Assembly: GCF_014873145.1 (NCBI RefSeq)
Contig: NZ_JADBEK010000001.1
Coordinates: 6,200,001-6,264,000, forward strand
Direction of reading: 5' to 3'
From: Nonomuraea angiospora
GTDB lineage: Bacteria; Actinomycetota; Actinomycetes; Streptosporangiales; Streptosporangiaceae
DNA: 64,000 nt
In this document: piece by piece, positions 25,653 through 34,579 of the stretch
Numbering within the stretch: the first letter of the stretch is position 1
Layout of the letters: every line of letters begins with the position of its first letter
The notes under the pieces: model-generated
The model's database searches: none
The model's input: only the letters and a program-made list of their open reading frames with translations
What the model was told of the DNA's origin: nothing
Translations under genes and position numbers: made by a program

Positions 25653-26510
25653 ATGGCCCTCAGTCCCAAGGGCCGCCGTGGCTATGCCGCCGGCGTGCTC
25701 GCGTTGACCGCCGCTGTGGCGCTGACCGCGTGCGGGAGCGGCGGCAACAGCTCGAGCTCCGCCACCACCAGCGCGAGCGCCTCCGCGGCCGGCGGCGTCC
25801 AGCTGGTGGCTCCTGGCAAGCTCACGGTCTGCACGAACATCCCGTACGAGCCGTTCCAGTTCAAGGACGCGAGCGGCAAGATCGTCGGGTTCGACGTGGA
25901 CATCGTCGACCTGGTCGCGAAGAAGCTGGGCGTGACCCAGGAGATCGTGGACATCGACTTCGCCGTGATCAAGAGCGGTGCCGCCATGGCGGCGAAGAAG
26001 TGCGACCTGGCCGCCGCCGGCATGACGATCACGCCGGAGCGCAAGGCGAACATCGACTTCTCCGAGCCCTACTTCGACGCCACCCAGGCGTTGCTCGCCA
26101 AGAAGGGCACGGGGGCGACGTCGCTGGCCGACGTCAAGGCCAAGAACCTCAAGCTGGGCGCCCAGGCCAGCACCACGGGCCTCGACTACGTCAAGAAGCA
26201 GGGCTTCGACCCGACGGAGTACGCCGACTCCGCCAAGGAGCTGCTGGCCCTGCAGGCCGGCCAGGCCGACGTGATCGTCCAGGACCTCCCCGTGGTCCTC
26301 ACCTGGCTGAAGAAGCCGGAGATCGCCGCGAAGTTCGAGCTGATCGGCAGCCTGGACACCGGCGAGCAGTACGGCCTCGGCCTGAAGAAGAACGCCGACC
26401 CGGTGCTGCTCAAGACGATCAATGAAGAGATCGCCAAGGCCAAGCAAGACGGCACCTACGAGAAGATCTACGTGAAGTGGTTCGGCAAGAAGCCCGGCGA
26501 GCTGGGCTGA
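25653..26510 (+). CDS. Amino-acid ABC transporter substrate-binding lipoprotein
   Basis: A 285-residue exported lipoprotein. The signal ends in the lipobox LTAC with Cys27, followed by a Ser/Ala linker. The family-3 solute-binding fold is clear: LTVCTNIPYEPFQF, GKIVGFDVDIVDLVAKKLG, FAVIKSGAAMAAKKCDLAAAGMTITPER and DFSEPYFDATQALLAKK, the pattern of polar amino-acid binding proteins. ATG 25653 follows GAGGAGG. It is the first gene of a three-gene importer operon with permease and ATPase. The exact ligand (Glu, Gln, Arg, His or similar) is undetermined. Confidence 0.94.
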   Translation: MALSPKGRRGYAAGVLALTAAVALTACGSGGNSSSSATTSASASAAGGVQLVAPGKLTVCTNIPYEPFQFKDASGKIVGFDVDIVDLVAKKLGVTQEIVDIDFAVIKSGAAMAAKKCDLAAAGMTITPERKANIDFSEPYFDATQALLAKKGTGATSLADVKAKNLKLGAQASTTGLDYVKKQGFDPTEYADSAKELLALQAGQADVIVQDLPVVLTWLKKPEIAAKFELIGSLDTGEQYGLGLKKNADPVLLKTINEEIAKAKQDGTYEKIYVKWFGKKPGELG

Positions 26511-26513
26511 TCC

Positions 26514-27341
26514 ATGGCCGACCAGCCGAAGACGGCTGAGCCCGCGCGCGCCGGGCTCAGCCCTCGGAAGAAGCAGCAGATCAGCCGCGGCATCCAATAT
26601 GCCGTCCTGGTCGTCGTGCTCGTCCTCCTTGTCCTGTACGCGGACTGGGGCAGCCTCGCACAGAACTTCGCCAAGCCCGACGTGGCGAAGCAGACGCTGC
26701 CGGAACTGTTCACCATCGCGCTGCGCAACACGGTCATCTACACGGTCACCGGATTCGTCCTCGCCTTCCTCGTGGGACTGCTGCTCGCGCTCATGCGGCT
26801 GTCGCCGGTCCGGCCCTACCGGTGGATCGCGATCGTCTACATCGAGATCTTCCGTGGCCTGCCCGCGCTGCTGATCTTCATCATGATCACCTTCTTGCCA
26901 CTGGCGCTGCCGGGCTTCGAGGTGCCTTTCGGTACATACGGCCAGGTCGCCCTCGGGCTCGGGGCGATCGGCGCGGCCTACCAGGCGGAGGTGTTCCGCG
27001 CGGGGCTGCAGGCCGTGCCCAAGGGGCAGGTCGAGGCCGCCAGATCGCTGGGCATGTCGGCCACCCGCGCCCAGTTCACCGTGGTGATCCCGCAAGCCCT
27101 CCGCATGGTCATCCCGCCGACCACCAACCAGTTCGTGGCCCTGCTCAAGGACTCCTCGCTGGTGCTGTTCCTCGGCGTGTCCAGCGAGTATGTCGAGCTC
27201 GCCAAGTTCGGCAACGACCTGGCCTCCCAGCACTCCAACGCCACGCCCATCATGGTCTCCGGTCTGACGTACCTGATCGTCACGATCCCGCTGGGATATC
27301 TGGCGACCCGGCTGGAGGGACGTAAGGGGAGGAACCGATGA
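26514..27341 (+). CDS. Amino-acid ABC transporter permease
   Basis: A 275-residue inner-membrane permease of the HisM/GlnP type with several hydrophobic helices. The conserved EAA loop is visible as [24 protein letters not shown], with [23 protein letters not shown] after it. It starts three bases after the binding-protein stop and overlaps the ATPase start by ATGA, so all three are one transcript. Only one permease is present, so a homodimer is likely. Confidence 0.94.
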   Translation: MADQPKTAEPARAGLSPRKKQQISRGIQYAVLVVVLVLLVLYADWGSLAQNFAKPDVAKQTLPELFTIALRNTVIYTVTGFVLAFLVGLLLALMRLSPVRPYRWIAIVYIEIFRGLPALLIFIMITFLPLALPGFEVPFGTYGQVALGLGAIGAAYQAEVFRAGLQAVPKGQVEAARSLGMSATRAQFTVVIPQALRMVIPPTTNQFVALLKDSSLVLFLGVSSEYVELAKFGNDLASQHSNATPIMVSGLTYLIVTIPLGYLATRLEGRKGRNR

Positions 27342-28081
27342 CGCACGCGATCGAGATCGCGGACCTGCACAAGCACTTCGGCAAGAACGAGGTGCTCAAG
27401 GGCATCCACATGACCGTCGACCCCGGCCAGGTGGTCTGCGTCATCGGCCCGTCGGGCTCCGGCAAGTCCACCCTGCTGCGCTGCGTGAACCTGCTGGAGG
27501 TGCCCACCAAGGGCAAGGTGTTCGTGGAGGGCGTCGAGCTCACCGACCCCGACGTGGACATCGACGCCGTACGCCGCCGCATCGGCATGGTCTTCCAGCA
27601 GTTCAACCTGTTCCCGCACATGACCGCGCTGCAGAACGTGATGATCGCCCAGCAGCGGGTGCTGAAGCGGGGCAAGAAGGAAGCCGAAGTCGTCGCCAGG
27701 GAGAACCTGGACAAAGTCGGTGTCGGCGCCAAGTGCGACGCCTACCCGGCGCAGCTTTCGGGCGGCCAGCAGCAGCGGGTGGCGATCGCCAGGGCGCTGG
27801 CCATGAACCCCGATCTGATGCTGTTCGACGAACCCACCTCGGCGCTCGACCCCGAGCTGGTGGGCGACGTGCTCACTGTCATGCGGAAGCTGGCGGAGGA
27901 GGGCATGACCATGCTCGTGGTCACCCATGAGATGGGGTTCGCGCGGCAGGTGGCCGACCGGGTGGTGTTCATGGACGGCGGCGTGATCGTCGAGGACGGC
28001 GAGCCGGCGCAGGTGATCGGCGACCCGCAGCAGGAACGCACGCGCGCCTTCCTCCACCGGGTCCTGCACCCCGAGGATTGA
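27338..28081 (+). CDS. Amino-acid ABC transporter ATP-binding protein
   Basis: A 247-residue GlnQ/HisP-type ATPase. Walker [10 protein letters not shown] is near residue 40, Q-loop [12 protein letters not shown], signature [15 protein letters not shown], Walker [15 protein letters not shown] and the switch His in [10 protein letters not shown]. It powers uptake by the permease encoded immediately upstream (4-base overlap). All catalytic motifs are intact. Confidence 0.96.
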   Translation: MTHAIEIADLHKHFGKNEVLKGIHMTVDPGQVVCVIGPSGSGKSTLLRCVNLLEVPTKGKVFVEGVELTDPDVDIDAVRRRIGMVFQQFNLFPHMTALQNVMIAQQRVLKRGKKEAEVVARENLDKVGVGAKCDAYPAQLSGGQQQRVAIARALAMNPDLMLFDEPTSALDPELVGDVLTVMRKLAEEGMTMLVVTHEMGFARQVADRVVFMDGGVIVEDGEPAQVIGDPQQERTRAFLHRVLHPED

Positions 28082-28334
28082 GGTCCGGCAGCACGGCGGG
28101 GCGCAGCCACCCGTACCCCCTTCCCAGGCCCGGTACGAAGCGCCCCGCCCACCGGACCCGGCACCGCCGCGCATCGCCCTGAAGCGCCGCCCCAACGCTC
28201 CGAAGCGCCGGGAAAAGCCCTCTCTACCCGGCGGCGCCGACAGCCCCGGAAGCGCCTTCTCAGCCGCGCCTGACCGCACTCCCCGCCGGAAGACCCGGCC
28301 CCGATCGGCGGGCCCCGTGATGTAATACACCCGC

Positions 28335-28760
28335 ATGGACCTCACCTCTTACGCCGAGTGGGCCGTCCGGCTGGTCAACGACCCTGACCCGCCGCCGGAG
28401 CTGAGGCCGCTGCGCGCCGAGCTGGCCGCCGCCTTCGACGAGGCCGACGACGAACGGGCCGTGGCGGCGCGGCTCAACGCCCTGCTCGTGCGCTATCCCG
28501 TACGCCCCCAGCTCACCGACCACGACGGCGCGGGCTGGCACCTCCACCTGGCCGAGGACTCCGCCGCCGGCGCCGTGATGGGCCTGGCCGCGGTCGTGGC
28601 GGAGCTGGGCGCGGACCGGCTCGGCCGGTGCCAGGAGCAGCGCTGCGGGAAGGCGTTCCTGGACACCTCGTCCAACCGTTCGCGCCGCTACTGCTCCTCC
28701 CGCTGCGCCAGCCGCGCGAACGTCGCCGCCTTCCGCGCCCGCCGGCGCAACGGCTCCTGA
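28335..28760 (+). CDS. CGNR zinc-finger/ABATE-domain protein
   Basis: A 141-residue probable DNA-binding regulator. The N-terminal ABATE-like domain is helical (YAEWAVRLVNDPDP...). The C-terminal zinc finger shows GRCQEQRCGKAFLDTSSNRSRRYCSSRCASRANVAAFRARR, read as four Cys (CxxxxC and CxxxC) followed by the basic helix. Where the family reads CGNR, this one reads CASRANV, a common variant. The start looks leaderless: TAATAC six bases before the ATG. It is monocistronic and has no clear target. Confidence 0.9.
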   Translation: MDLTSYAEWAVRLVNDPDPPPELRPLRAELAAAFDEADDERAVAARLNALLVRYPVRPQLTDHDGAGWHLHLAEDSAAGAVMGLAAVVAELGADRLGRCQEQRCGKAFLDTSSNRSRRYCSSRCASRANVAAFRARRRNGS

Positions 28761-28766
28761 CGCCGC

Positions 28767-29060
28767 CTAACGCCGCCGCAGGAGGGGCCAGTAACGCAGC
28801 ACGACCCGGCCCACGATGTCGTGGACCGGCCCGAAGTCCCAGCTGTCACGCCGCCCGCTGGCCCGCTGGTTGTCGCTCTCCAGCCACCATCCGTCCTGTC
28901 CGTGCCATTGCGCCCGTTTCACGATGAGCTGCTGGGGATCGCCGGGAAGTCTCGCCACCACGAGGTCTCCCGGGTGGACGGTGGCGCCCCGGCGTACGAG
29001 GAGCCAGTCGCCGGGAACCAGCGCGGGCCGCATCGAATCGCCCTCGACACGCACTCTCAT
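28767..29060 (-). CDS. sodX: SodX-like S26 signal peptidase (Ni-SOD maturation protease)
   Basis: A 97-residue protein of the LexA/signal-peptidase S26 fold. The catalytic Ser9 sits in EGDSMRPALVPGDWLLV, and Lys48 in QQLIVKRAQWH should be the general base. It has no transmembrane anchor, as expected for SodX. Its job in the family is to remove the propeptide of Ni-SOD so that His1 and the cysteines can bind nickel, and it sits divergently next to sodN here. Start chosen at ATG 29060 (MRVRVEGDSM) from family length; a longer frame to 29192 crosses the sodN promoter. Confidence 0.9.
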   Translation of the reverse strand: MRVRVEGDSMRPALVPGDWLLVRRGATVHPGDLVVARLPGDPQQLIVKRAQWHGQDGWWLESDNQRASGRRDSWDFGPVHDIVGRVVLRYWPLLRRR

Positions 29061-29149
29061 GGGCTGTGACCCCCTACTCCGCAGGCGTTGGGACCCGAGT
29101 AAGGTCGGTTGTGGACCAAGCTGATTCAGCATCAAGGAAGGACTTTCTG

Positions 29150-29551
29150 ATGCTCGCACGACTGCTACGACCCAAGCATGTCGCTTCCGCACACTGCGAC
29201 CTGCCCTGTGGGGTCTACGACCCCGCCCAGGCCCGCATCGAGGCCGAGTCGGTCAAGGCGATCATGGAAAAGTACGCGGCCAACGAGGACGCGGTCTTCC
29301 GCGCCCGCGCGCTGACCATCAAGGAGGAGCGGGCCGAGCTGGTCAAGCACCACCTGTGGGTGCTGTGGACCGACTACTTCAAGCCGCCGCACCTGGAGCA
29401 GTACCCTCAGCTTCACCAGCTCTTCTGGGACGCCACCAAGCTCGCGGGCGCCGCCGGCGCCAAGGGCACGGTCGACGTCTCCAAGGCCGAGGACCTGCTG
29501 GGCAAGATCGACGAGATCTCCAAGATCTTCTGGGAGACCAAGGCCGCCTAA
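29150..29551 (+). CDS. sodN: Nickel-dependent superoxide dismutase
   Basis: A 133-residue cytosolic Ni-SOD that dismutates superoxide. A 14-residue propeptide (MLARLLRPKHVASA) precedes HCDLPCGVY, the nickel hook in which His15, Cys16 and Cys20 become the mature His1, Cys2 and Cys6. The rest is the four-helix bundle (EAESVKAIMEKYAAN, WTDYFKPPHLEQYPQ). ATG 29150 has AAGGAAGGA upstream. The divergent sodX encodes its processing protease. In Streptomyces this gene is nickel-induced; no Nur box is evident here by eye. Confidence 0.97.
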   Translation: MLARLLRPKHVASAHCDLPCGVYDPAQARIEAESVKAIMEKYAANEDAVFRARALTIKEERAELVKHHLWVLWTDYFKPPHLEQYPQLHQLFWDATKLAGAAGAKGTVDVSKAEDLLGKIDEISKIFWETKAA

Positions 29552-29561
29552 AACGGCACAT

Positions 29562-29599
29562 AAGGCTCTGCACGGCAGCAGCCGTGCAGAGCCTTTTCC
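29562..29599 (+). terminator. Terminator after sodN
   Basis: A 15-base perfect stem (AAGGCTCTGCACGGC at 29562-29576, GCCGTGCAGAGCCTT at 29581-29595) followed by TTCC. Confidence 0.9.
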
Positions 29600-29678
29600 G
29601 TTGATGGCGAGTCTGAATCGTCCAAGCACCTCCCAGGGGCGGTAAGTTGCAGTTGGCGTCGGAAACGCGAGGAGGAAC

Positions 29679-30104
29679 GTGACCGAGGAAACCGAGACGC
29701 GCGCGGAGGGCGTGGCCGGCATCCGCGACGTGGTGAGCATCAGGCTCCCCGCCGCCAGTGCCTACCTGTCTGTGCTGCGTACGGCTACCGCCGGGCTGGC
29801 GGCGCGGCTGGACTTCACGCTCGACGAGATCGAGGATCTGCGGATCGCGGTCGACGAGGCGTGCGCCATGCTGCTGAGCGAGGCGGTGCCCGGCACCGAC
29901 CTCACCGCCGAGTTCGAGCTGACCGGGCATGAGATGCAGGTCAGGGTCGAAGTGGCCACGGTCGGCAGCTCCGCGCCCAAACGCGATGACTTCGCCTGGA
30001 TGGTGCTGACCGCCTTGGCCGACGACGTCGACGCGGTGACCGACTCCCCAGATCGCATGGCTATCGTCCTGCGTAAGCGCCGAGGCGCAGCGAGGCCGGC
30101 GTGA
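29679..30104 (+). CDS. RsbW-like anti-sigma/HATPase kinase
   Basis: A 141-residue GHKL ATPase domain of the RsbW/SpoIIAB type. The N-box is visible as LRIAVDEACAMLLSEA; the later G-box region is weak (FAWMVLTALADDVD). The GTG start at 29679 has GGAGGA upstream. It is followed with a 4-base GTGA overlap, or a 17-base gap depending on the chosen start, by a SigB-type sigma factor, so it should bind and inhibit that sigma, being released by an anti-anti-sigma factor not encoded here. Confidence 0.9.
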   Translation: MTEETETRAEGVAGIRDVVSIRLPAASAYLSVLRTATAGLAARLDFTLDEIEDLRIAVDEACAMLLSEAVPGTDLTAEFELTGHEMQVRVEVATVGSSAPKRDDFAWMVLTALADDVDAVTDSPDRMAIVLRKRRGAARPA

Positions 30105-30121
30105 CGGAAAGGACTGGAGCC

Positions 30122-30901
30122 ATGGCCACCAGCGAACACGCCGTGCCCGACCGGGTGCGTGCCCGCATGCTCTTCGCCGAGCTGGCCGAGCTGGGCCCCG
30201 AGGAGCCGCGCCGCCAGCGCATCAGAGACGAGCTGGTCGAGCTTCACCTTCCCCTGGTCGAATACCTGGCCCGCCGCTTTCGGAACAGGGGCGAGTGGCT
30301 CGACGACCTGACCCAGGTCGCCACCATCGGCCTGATCAAGTCCATCGACCGGTTCGACCTCAACCGCGGCGTGGAGTTCTCCACGTACGCCACGCCCACG
30401 ATCGTCGGCGAGATCAAGCGCCATTTCCGCGACAAGGGCTGGGCGGTCCGCGTCCCGCGCCGGCTGCAGGAGCTGAAGCTCTCGCTGACCAAGGCGATAA
30501 GCGATCTCTCGCAGCGCGAGGGCCGCGCGCCGACGGTCGCCGAGCTGGCCTCCTACCTGAAGATGACCGAGGAGGAGGTGCTCGAGGGCCTCGAGTCGGC
30601 CAACGCCTACTCGACCGTGTCGCTCGACGCGCCCGACTCCGGCGACGACGACGCCCCCGCGGTGTCCGACTCGCTCGGCATCGTGGACGAGTCGCTCGAA
30701 GGCGTCGAATACCGCGAGTCGCTGAAACCGCTGCTCGAACGGCTGCCGCCGCGGGAGAAGCGCATCCTGTTGTTGCGCTTCTTCGGCAACATGACGCAGT
30801 CGCAGATCGCCACCGAGCTGGGCATCTCGCAGATGCACGTCTCGCGCCTGCTGGCCCGCACCCTCGCGCAGCTGCGCGAGGGTCTGACCGCCGAAGACTA
30901 G
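30122..30901 (+). CDS. SigB/SigF-type RNA polymerase sigma factor
   Basis: A 259-residue group 3 sigma factor. Region 2 is clear: LPLVEYLARRFRNRGEWLDDLTQVATIGLIKSIDRFD and FSTYATPTIVGEIKRHFRDKGWAVRVPRR. Region 3 (EGRAPTVAELASYLKMTEEEV) and the region 4 helix-turn-helix (NMTQSQIATELGISQMHVSRLLA) are intact. ATG 30122 has a GGAG six bases upstream; the GTG at 30101 overlapping the previous stop is the alternative and adds MTERTGA. Paired with the RsbW-like gene, it likely directs a stress or developmental regulon. Confidence 0.94.
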   Translation: MATSEHAVPDRVRARMLFAELAELGPEEPRRQRIRDELVELHLPLVEYLARRFRNRGEWLDDLTQVATIGLIKSIDRFDLNRGVEFSTYATPTIVGEIKRHFRDKGWAVRVPRRLQELKLSLTKAISDLSQREGRAPTVAELASYLKMTEEEVLEGLESANAYSTVSLDAPDSGDDDAPAVSDSLGIVDESLEGVEYRESLKPLLERLPPREKRILLLRFFGNMTQSQIATELGISQMHVSRLLARTLAQLREGLTAED

Positions 30902-30908
30902 CCGGGGA

Positions 30909-31292
30909 CTAGCCGTCTCCGTAGAGGGCGTGCGTGGTGGGCGGCGCCAGCAGCGTCGCCAACCCCGCCACCGCGATCACGATCAGCGGGATCCCGAGCT
31001 GGGGCTGGCCTGACTGGATGAGCGTGACGGAGATCGGCACCATGAAGATCTGCGTCAGGACGCCGGGCGAACGCCCCCACCGTTCCATCCTGAACAGCCC
31101 GCCCCACGCCACCCAGAGCAGCCCCGCTCCGACCAGCACGCCGAACGCCGACTCGGCGATGGCGGTGGTCAGGTTGGCCGGGGTGCTGATGAGGGTCTCC
31201 ACGGCCACGAAGACGCCGAGCCCGAGCGCCACCAGGCCTTCCAGGGCGACGATGGCGGCGGCGATGACGAGGGTGACCGGACGACGATTCAC
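30909..31292 (-). CDS. Small four-helix membrane protein
   Basis: A 127-residue integral membrane protein with four predicted helices (about residues 7-28, 45-65, 78-92 and 98-118). I do not recognise a family beyond general actinobacterial hypothetical membrane proteins. GTG start at 31292 with TAGGGT exactly six bases upstream, so the transcript is probably leaderless. It is convergent with the sigma factor, with a 7-base gap. Confidence 0.8.
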   Translation of the reverse strand: MNRRPVTLVIAAAIVALEGLVALGLGVFVAVETLISTPANLTTAIAESAFGVLVGAGLLWVAWGGLFRMERWGRSPGVLTQIFMVPISVTLIQSGQPQLGIPLIVIAVAGLATLLAPPTTHALYGDG

Positions 31293-31380
31293 GCCCGTAC
31301 CCTACCCCTCGGGTCACCCGGTCCGAGAAATAGGACGTTCGGCCGATATCGCCCACAAGTCCAGCGGATACGCTGGCGAT

Positions 31381-32340
31381 ATGCGCGCCATGCTCTTGGT
31401 GAATCCCAAGGCCACCACCACGAACGCCCGTACGCGTGACGTGCTGATCCGCGCGCTCGGCGCGGCGGTGGAACTGTCGGTCGAGGAGACCCGCTACCGC
31501 GGGCACGCCGCGGCGCTGGCCGCCACCGCCCGGGCCAAGGGATACGACGTCGTGGCGGTGCTCGGCGGCGACGGGACGATCAACGAGACCGTGAACGGCC
31601 TGCTCAACCCGGTCAACGGCACCGACCACGTCCCGCCCGGCAGCGAGGGCCGGCCCGCGCTGGTCGTCATCCCCGGGGGCAGCGCGAACGTGTTCGCCCG
31701 CGCGCTGGGGCTGCCGAACGACCCGGTGGAGTCCACGGGCGCGGTGCTGGAGGCGATCAGGGACGGCCGGCGCAGGACCGTGGGTTTGGGGCAGGCCCTA
31801 TGGGAGGGCCAGAGCCGCTACTTCACCTTCTGCTCCGGCATGGGCTACGACGCAGAGGTTGTACGGGCCGTGGAAGGCCTCAGGGGGACCGGCCGCAAAG
31901 CCACGCCTGCACGGTACGTGAACACCGCTCTACGGCACTATCTGGCCACGGACAAGCGCCATCCAGCGATGACCCTGACCGGTCCGGGGATACCGACGGC
32001 CCGCGGGCTGTTCATGGCGATCATCTCCAACACCTCGCCATGGACGTACGTCGGCAGCAGGCCCGTCCACCCGACCCCGTGGGCGAGCTTCGAGACCGGG
32101 CTCGACCTCCTCGGGCTGCGCCGGATGGGACCGACGTCACTCGTGCCATTGATCCGACAGATTCTCACGGAGAGTGACGCCCTTCCGGGCGGCCGGCACC
32201 TCGTGCAACTGCACGACGAGGCCGAGTTCACGCTCACCGCGGAACGCCCCGTGGCCTTCCAACTGGACGGGGACTACCTGGGCGAATACGAAACCGTGAC
32301 GTTCCGGTCTACACCGAACGCGTTACAAGTTTTGGTCTAG
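31381..32340 (+). CDS. Diacylglycerol kinase-family lipid kinase
   Basis: A 319-residue member of the DagK/YegS/sphingosine kinase family. Motifs are LLVNPKATT at the start, VVAVLGGDGTINETVNGLL as the nucleotide-binding GGDGT loop, and VIPGGSANVFARALGLP. It should phosphorylate a lipid at the membrane face; the substrate is unknown. ATG 31381 is preceded by TACGCT-N6, a leaderless signature. It is monocistronic. Confidence 0.94.
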   Translation: MRAMLLVNPKATTTNARTRDVLIRALGAAVELSVEETRYRGHAAALAATARAKGYDVVAVLGGDGTINETVNGLLNPVNGTDHVPPGSEGRPALVVIPGGSANVFARALGLPNDPVESTGAVLEAIRDGRRRTVGLGQALWEGQSRYFTFCSGMGYDAEVVRAVEGLRGTGRKATPARYVNTALRHYLATDKRHPAMTLTGPGIPTARGLFMAIISNTSPWTYVGSRPVHPTPWASFETGLDLLGLRRMGPTSLVPLIRQILTESDALPGGRHLVQLHDEAEFTLTAERPVAFQLDGDYLGEYETVTFRSTPNALQVLV

Positions 32341-32542
32341 GCGGTTACATTCGGTCATTGTGTGACGCATCCGACAGCCATAACACCCAAAACTTCCCGT
32401 CAACCCTCTTGCGTGCACTCAGCGTGGCTGACAGTCTCAAGACTGACGTCGGAACGTAGGACCTTTAACAACCCCAAGGTTCTCCGAGTGTCAGCGGGCA
32501 ATCCCGGGTCCACACAGGTCCGGGGCATTGTTCGCGCGAGTT

Positions 32543-32558
32543 AGTGAAACTCTTCACA
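32543..32558. promoter_or_regulatory. Crp-like site upstream of wblE/whiB1
   Basis: AGTGA-AACTCT-TCACA, nine of ten palindrome positions, 55-70 bases before the WhiB start. In M. tuberculosis, whiB1 is a known target of the Crp-type regulator Rv3676 through an AGTGA-type site, which supports this call. Confidence 0.65.
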
Positions 32559-32612
32559 AAGTAGTAGCCGCACGGAGCCGACCAGAGGCTCCATCTACTA
32601 AGGAGTGGACGC

Positions 32613-32867
32613 ATGGACTGGCGCCACCGAGCTGCCTGCCGTGACGTGGACCCCGAGCTGTTCTTCCCGATCGGCAACACCGGCCCGGCACTCATGCAGA
32701 TCGAAGAAGCCAAGCAGGTCTGCCGTTCCTGCTCGGCCGTCGAAGCCTGCCTGAAGTGGGCGCTGGAGTCCGGGCAGGACGCCGGCGTCTGGGGCGGCCT
32801 CAGCGAGGACGAGCGCCGCGCTCTCAAGCGCCGCACCGCTCGCCACCGCGCCCGCCTCACCGCCTGA
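32613..32867 (+). CDS. wblE: WhiB-family regulator (WhiB1/WblE type)
   Basis: An 84-residue iron-sulfur regulator. The four cluster cysteines are Cys9, Cys37, Cys40 and Cys46 (RAACRD, QVCRSCSAVEAC). The GVWGG turn at 58-62 and the basic RRALKRRTARHRAR tail follow. Length and sequence match WhiB1/WblE, an essential NO-responsive DNA-binding protein that contacts the main sigma factor. RBS AAGGAG is nine bases before the ATG. The divergent-side neighbour is pdtaS, as in mycobacteria. Confidence 0.96.
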   Translation: MDWRHRAACRDVDPELFFPIGNTGPALMQIEEAKQVCRSCSAVEACLKWALESGQDAGVWGGLSEDERRALKRRTARHRARLTA

Positions 32868-33109
32868 CCCACCACCGTCATCTGATCTCCACCACCATCT
32901 GACCCCGCGTCGCCCGAGCCCCGATCGGCTCGCGCGCCGCCGCACTCCCCGCCCCGATGCGTCGCCGCCGACCGCCGCGCCACCCGCCGGAGGCGCCGGC
33001 CCCAAGCCGTCACCCCGGCCGACGCACCGCCGCCGTTCGACATGCCCGCACCCGACGCGCCGAGCCCCCGTACTCCCGTCGAACCCCGACGGACGCGTAC
33101 GGACCGGGA

Positions 33110-34579
33110 TCAGGCCGCCGGGAGCGGGATCGACAGCGTGACCTCCGTGCCCCCTTCGAGCCGCGGCTCGATCGAGAGCCTGCCGGAAAGCTCCCCCTCG
33201 ACCAGCGTGCGGACGATCTGCAGCCCCAGGCTGGTGGAGGTGTCGAGGTCGAAGCCGGTTGGAAGCCCGCGGCCGTCGTCCCACACCGTGACGTTCAGCC
33301 GGTCGGGCTCGGGTTCGACCACCACTTCGAGCCGCTTGGGCCGCCCGTGCTGCATCGCGTTCTGCAACAGCTCGGTCAGCGCCATGGCCAGCGGCGTGGC
33401 GATGAGCGAGGGCAGCACGCCGAAGCCCCCGACGCGGCGCGGCGTGACGGCCACCTCCGCGGCCGACACCTCCCCCGCCATCGCGAACACCCGGTCGGCG
33501 ATCTCGTCGAAGTCCACGAACTCCTCGGGTGCGTGGGACAGCGTCTCGTGCACGATCGCGATCGACCCGACCCGGCGCACCGCCTCCTCCAGCGCCTCCC
33601 GGCCCTCCGGCACCTGCAGGCGCCTGGCCTGCAGGCGCAGCAGCGCGGCCACGGTCTGCAGGTTGTTCTTCACCCGGTGGTGGATCTCGCGGATCGTGGC
33701 GTCCTTGGTCATCAGCTCGCGCTCGCGGCGGCGCAGCTCCGTCACGTCCCTGATGAGCACGAGCGCGCCGATGCGGCCGCCGCCGACGATCAGCGGGATG
33801 GCCCTGAGCTGCACGATCGTGCCGCCCGACTCGACCTCGGTCTCCTTGGCCGCGCGCCCGCTGGCCACGATCATGAGATCTTCGTTGATCGGCTCGTCGG
33901 AGTAGCAGAGCGTCGCGGTGACCCGGCCCAGCTCGGCCCCGACCAGGTCGGCGTGCAGGCCGAGCCGCCGGTAGGCGGACAGGGCGTTCGGCGAGGCGTA
34001 GGTGACGCGCCCGGCCCGGTCGAGGCGCAGCAGGCCGTCGCCGACGCGCGGCGAGCGCACCAGGATCGGCTCCTCGCCCGAGAACGGGAAGCGGCCCTCG
34101 GCCACCATCTGCGCCAGGTCGGAGGCGCTCTGGAGGTAGGTCAGCTCCAGGCGCGACGGGGTGCGGGCGGAGGAGAGGTTCGTGGAGCGCTGGATCACGG
34201 CCAGGAACCGGCCCTCGCCGCCGTCGACGGTCCGCCGCACGGGGATGGTCTCCTCGCGCACCGGGACGCCCGTGGACCAGTCGGGATCGCCCTCGCGGCA
34301 GATGCGCCGCTCGTTCCAGGCGGTGTCGATGAGGTGGCGCTCGCCCTTGGCGGCGACGCTGCCGACGATGTCGTCGTGGTAGACGGTGGGGCCGGTGGTC
34401 GGGCGCATCTGCGCGATCGCGATCCAGCCGCTCTCCCCCAGCAGCGGCGCCCACAGGATGAGATCGGCGAACGACAGGTCGGCCAGCAGCTGCCAGTCGG
34501 AGACCAGCGAGTGCAGCCAGTCGAGATCCGCCTCGTCGAGGGCGGTGTGGCGGGCTACGAGGTCGCTGAGAGTCGGCAC
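33110..34579 (-). CDS. pdtaS: PdtaS-type HisKA_2 sensor histidine kinase
   Basis: A 489-residue cytosolic sensor kinase. Order: N-terminal GAF-like domain (PTLSDLVARHTALDE, DWQLLADLSFADLILW), PAS-like domain (about 180-285), HisKA_2 phospho-acceptor in REIHHRVKNNLQTVAALLRLQ at about 298-318 (His300/His301), then HATPase with LTELLQNAMQHG and WDDGRGLP. It matches PdtaS, whose partner PdtaR is an RNA-binding antiterminator not seen in this window. GTG 34579 aligns with the family start (MSTLGDLL in M. tuberculosis); the frame upstream is not conserved. Confidence 0.95.
   Translation of the reverse strand: MPTLSDLVARHTALDEADLDWLHSLVSDWQLLADLSFADLILWAPLLGESGWIAIAQMRPTTGPTVYHDDIVGSVAAKGERHLIDTAWNERRICREGDPDWSTGVPVREETIPVRRTVDGGEGRFLAVIQRSTNLSSARTPSRLELTYLQSASDLAQMVAEGRFPFSGEEPILVRSPRVGDGLLRLDRAGRVTYASPNALSAYRRLGLHADLVGAELGRVTATLCYSDEPINEDLMIVASGRAAKETEVESGGTIVQLRAIPLIVGGGRIGALVLIRDVTELRRRERELMTKDATIREIHHRVKNNLQTVAALLRLQARRLQVPEGREALEEAVRRVGSIAIVHETLSHAPEEFVDFDEIADRVFAMAGEVSAAEVAVTPRRVGGFGVLPSLIATPLAMALTELLQNAMQHGRPKRLEVVVEPEPDRLNVTVWDDGRGLPTGFDLDTSTSLGLQIVRTLVEGELSGRLSIEPRLEGGTEVTLSIPLPAA

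Noticed and set aside
32330..32342. Half dre-like TGGTCTAG at the end of the lipid kinase gene
   Set aside because: Only one half-site matches, and the bases are the gene's last codons and stop.
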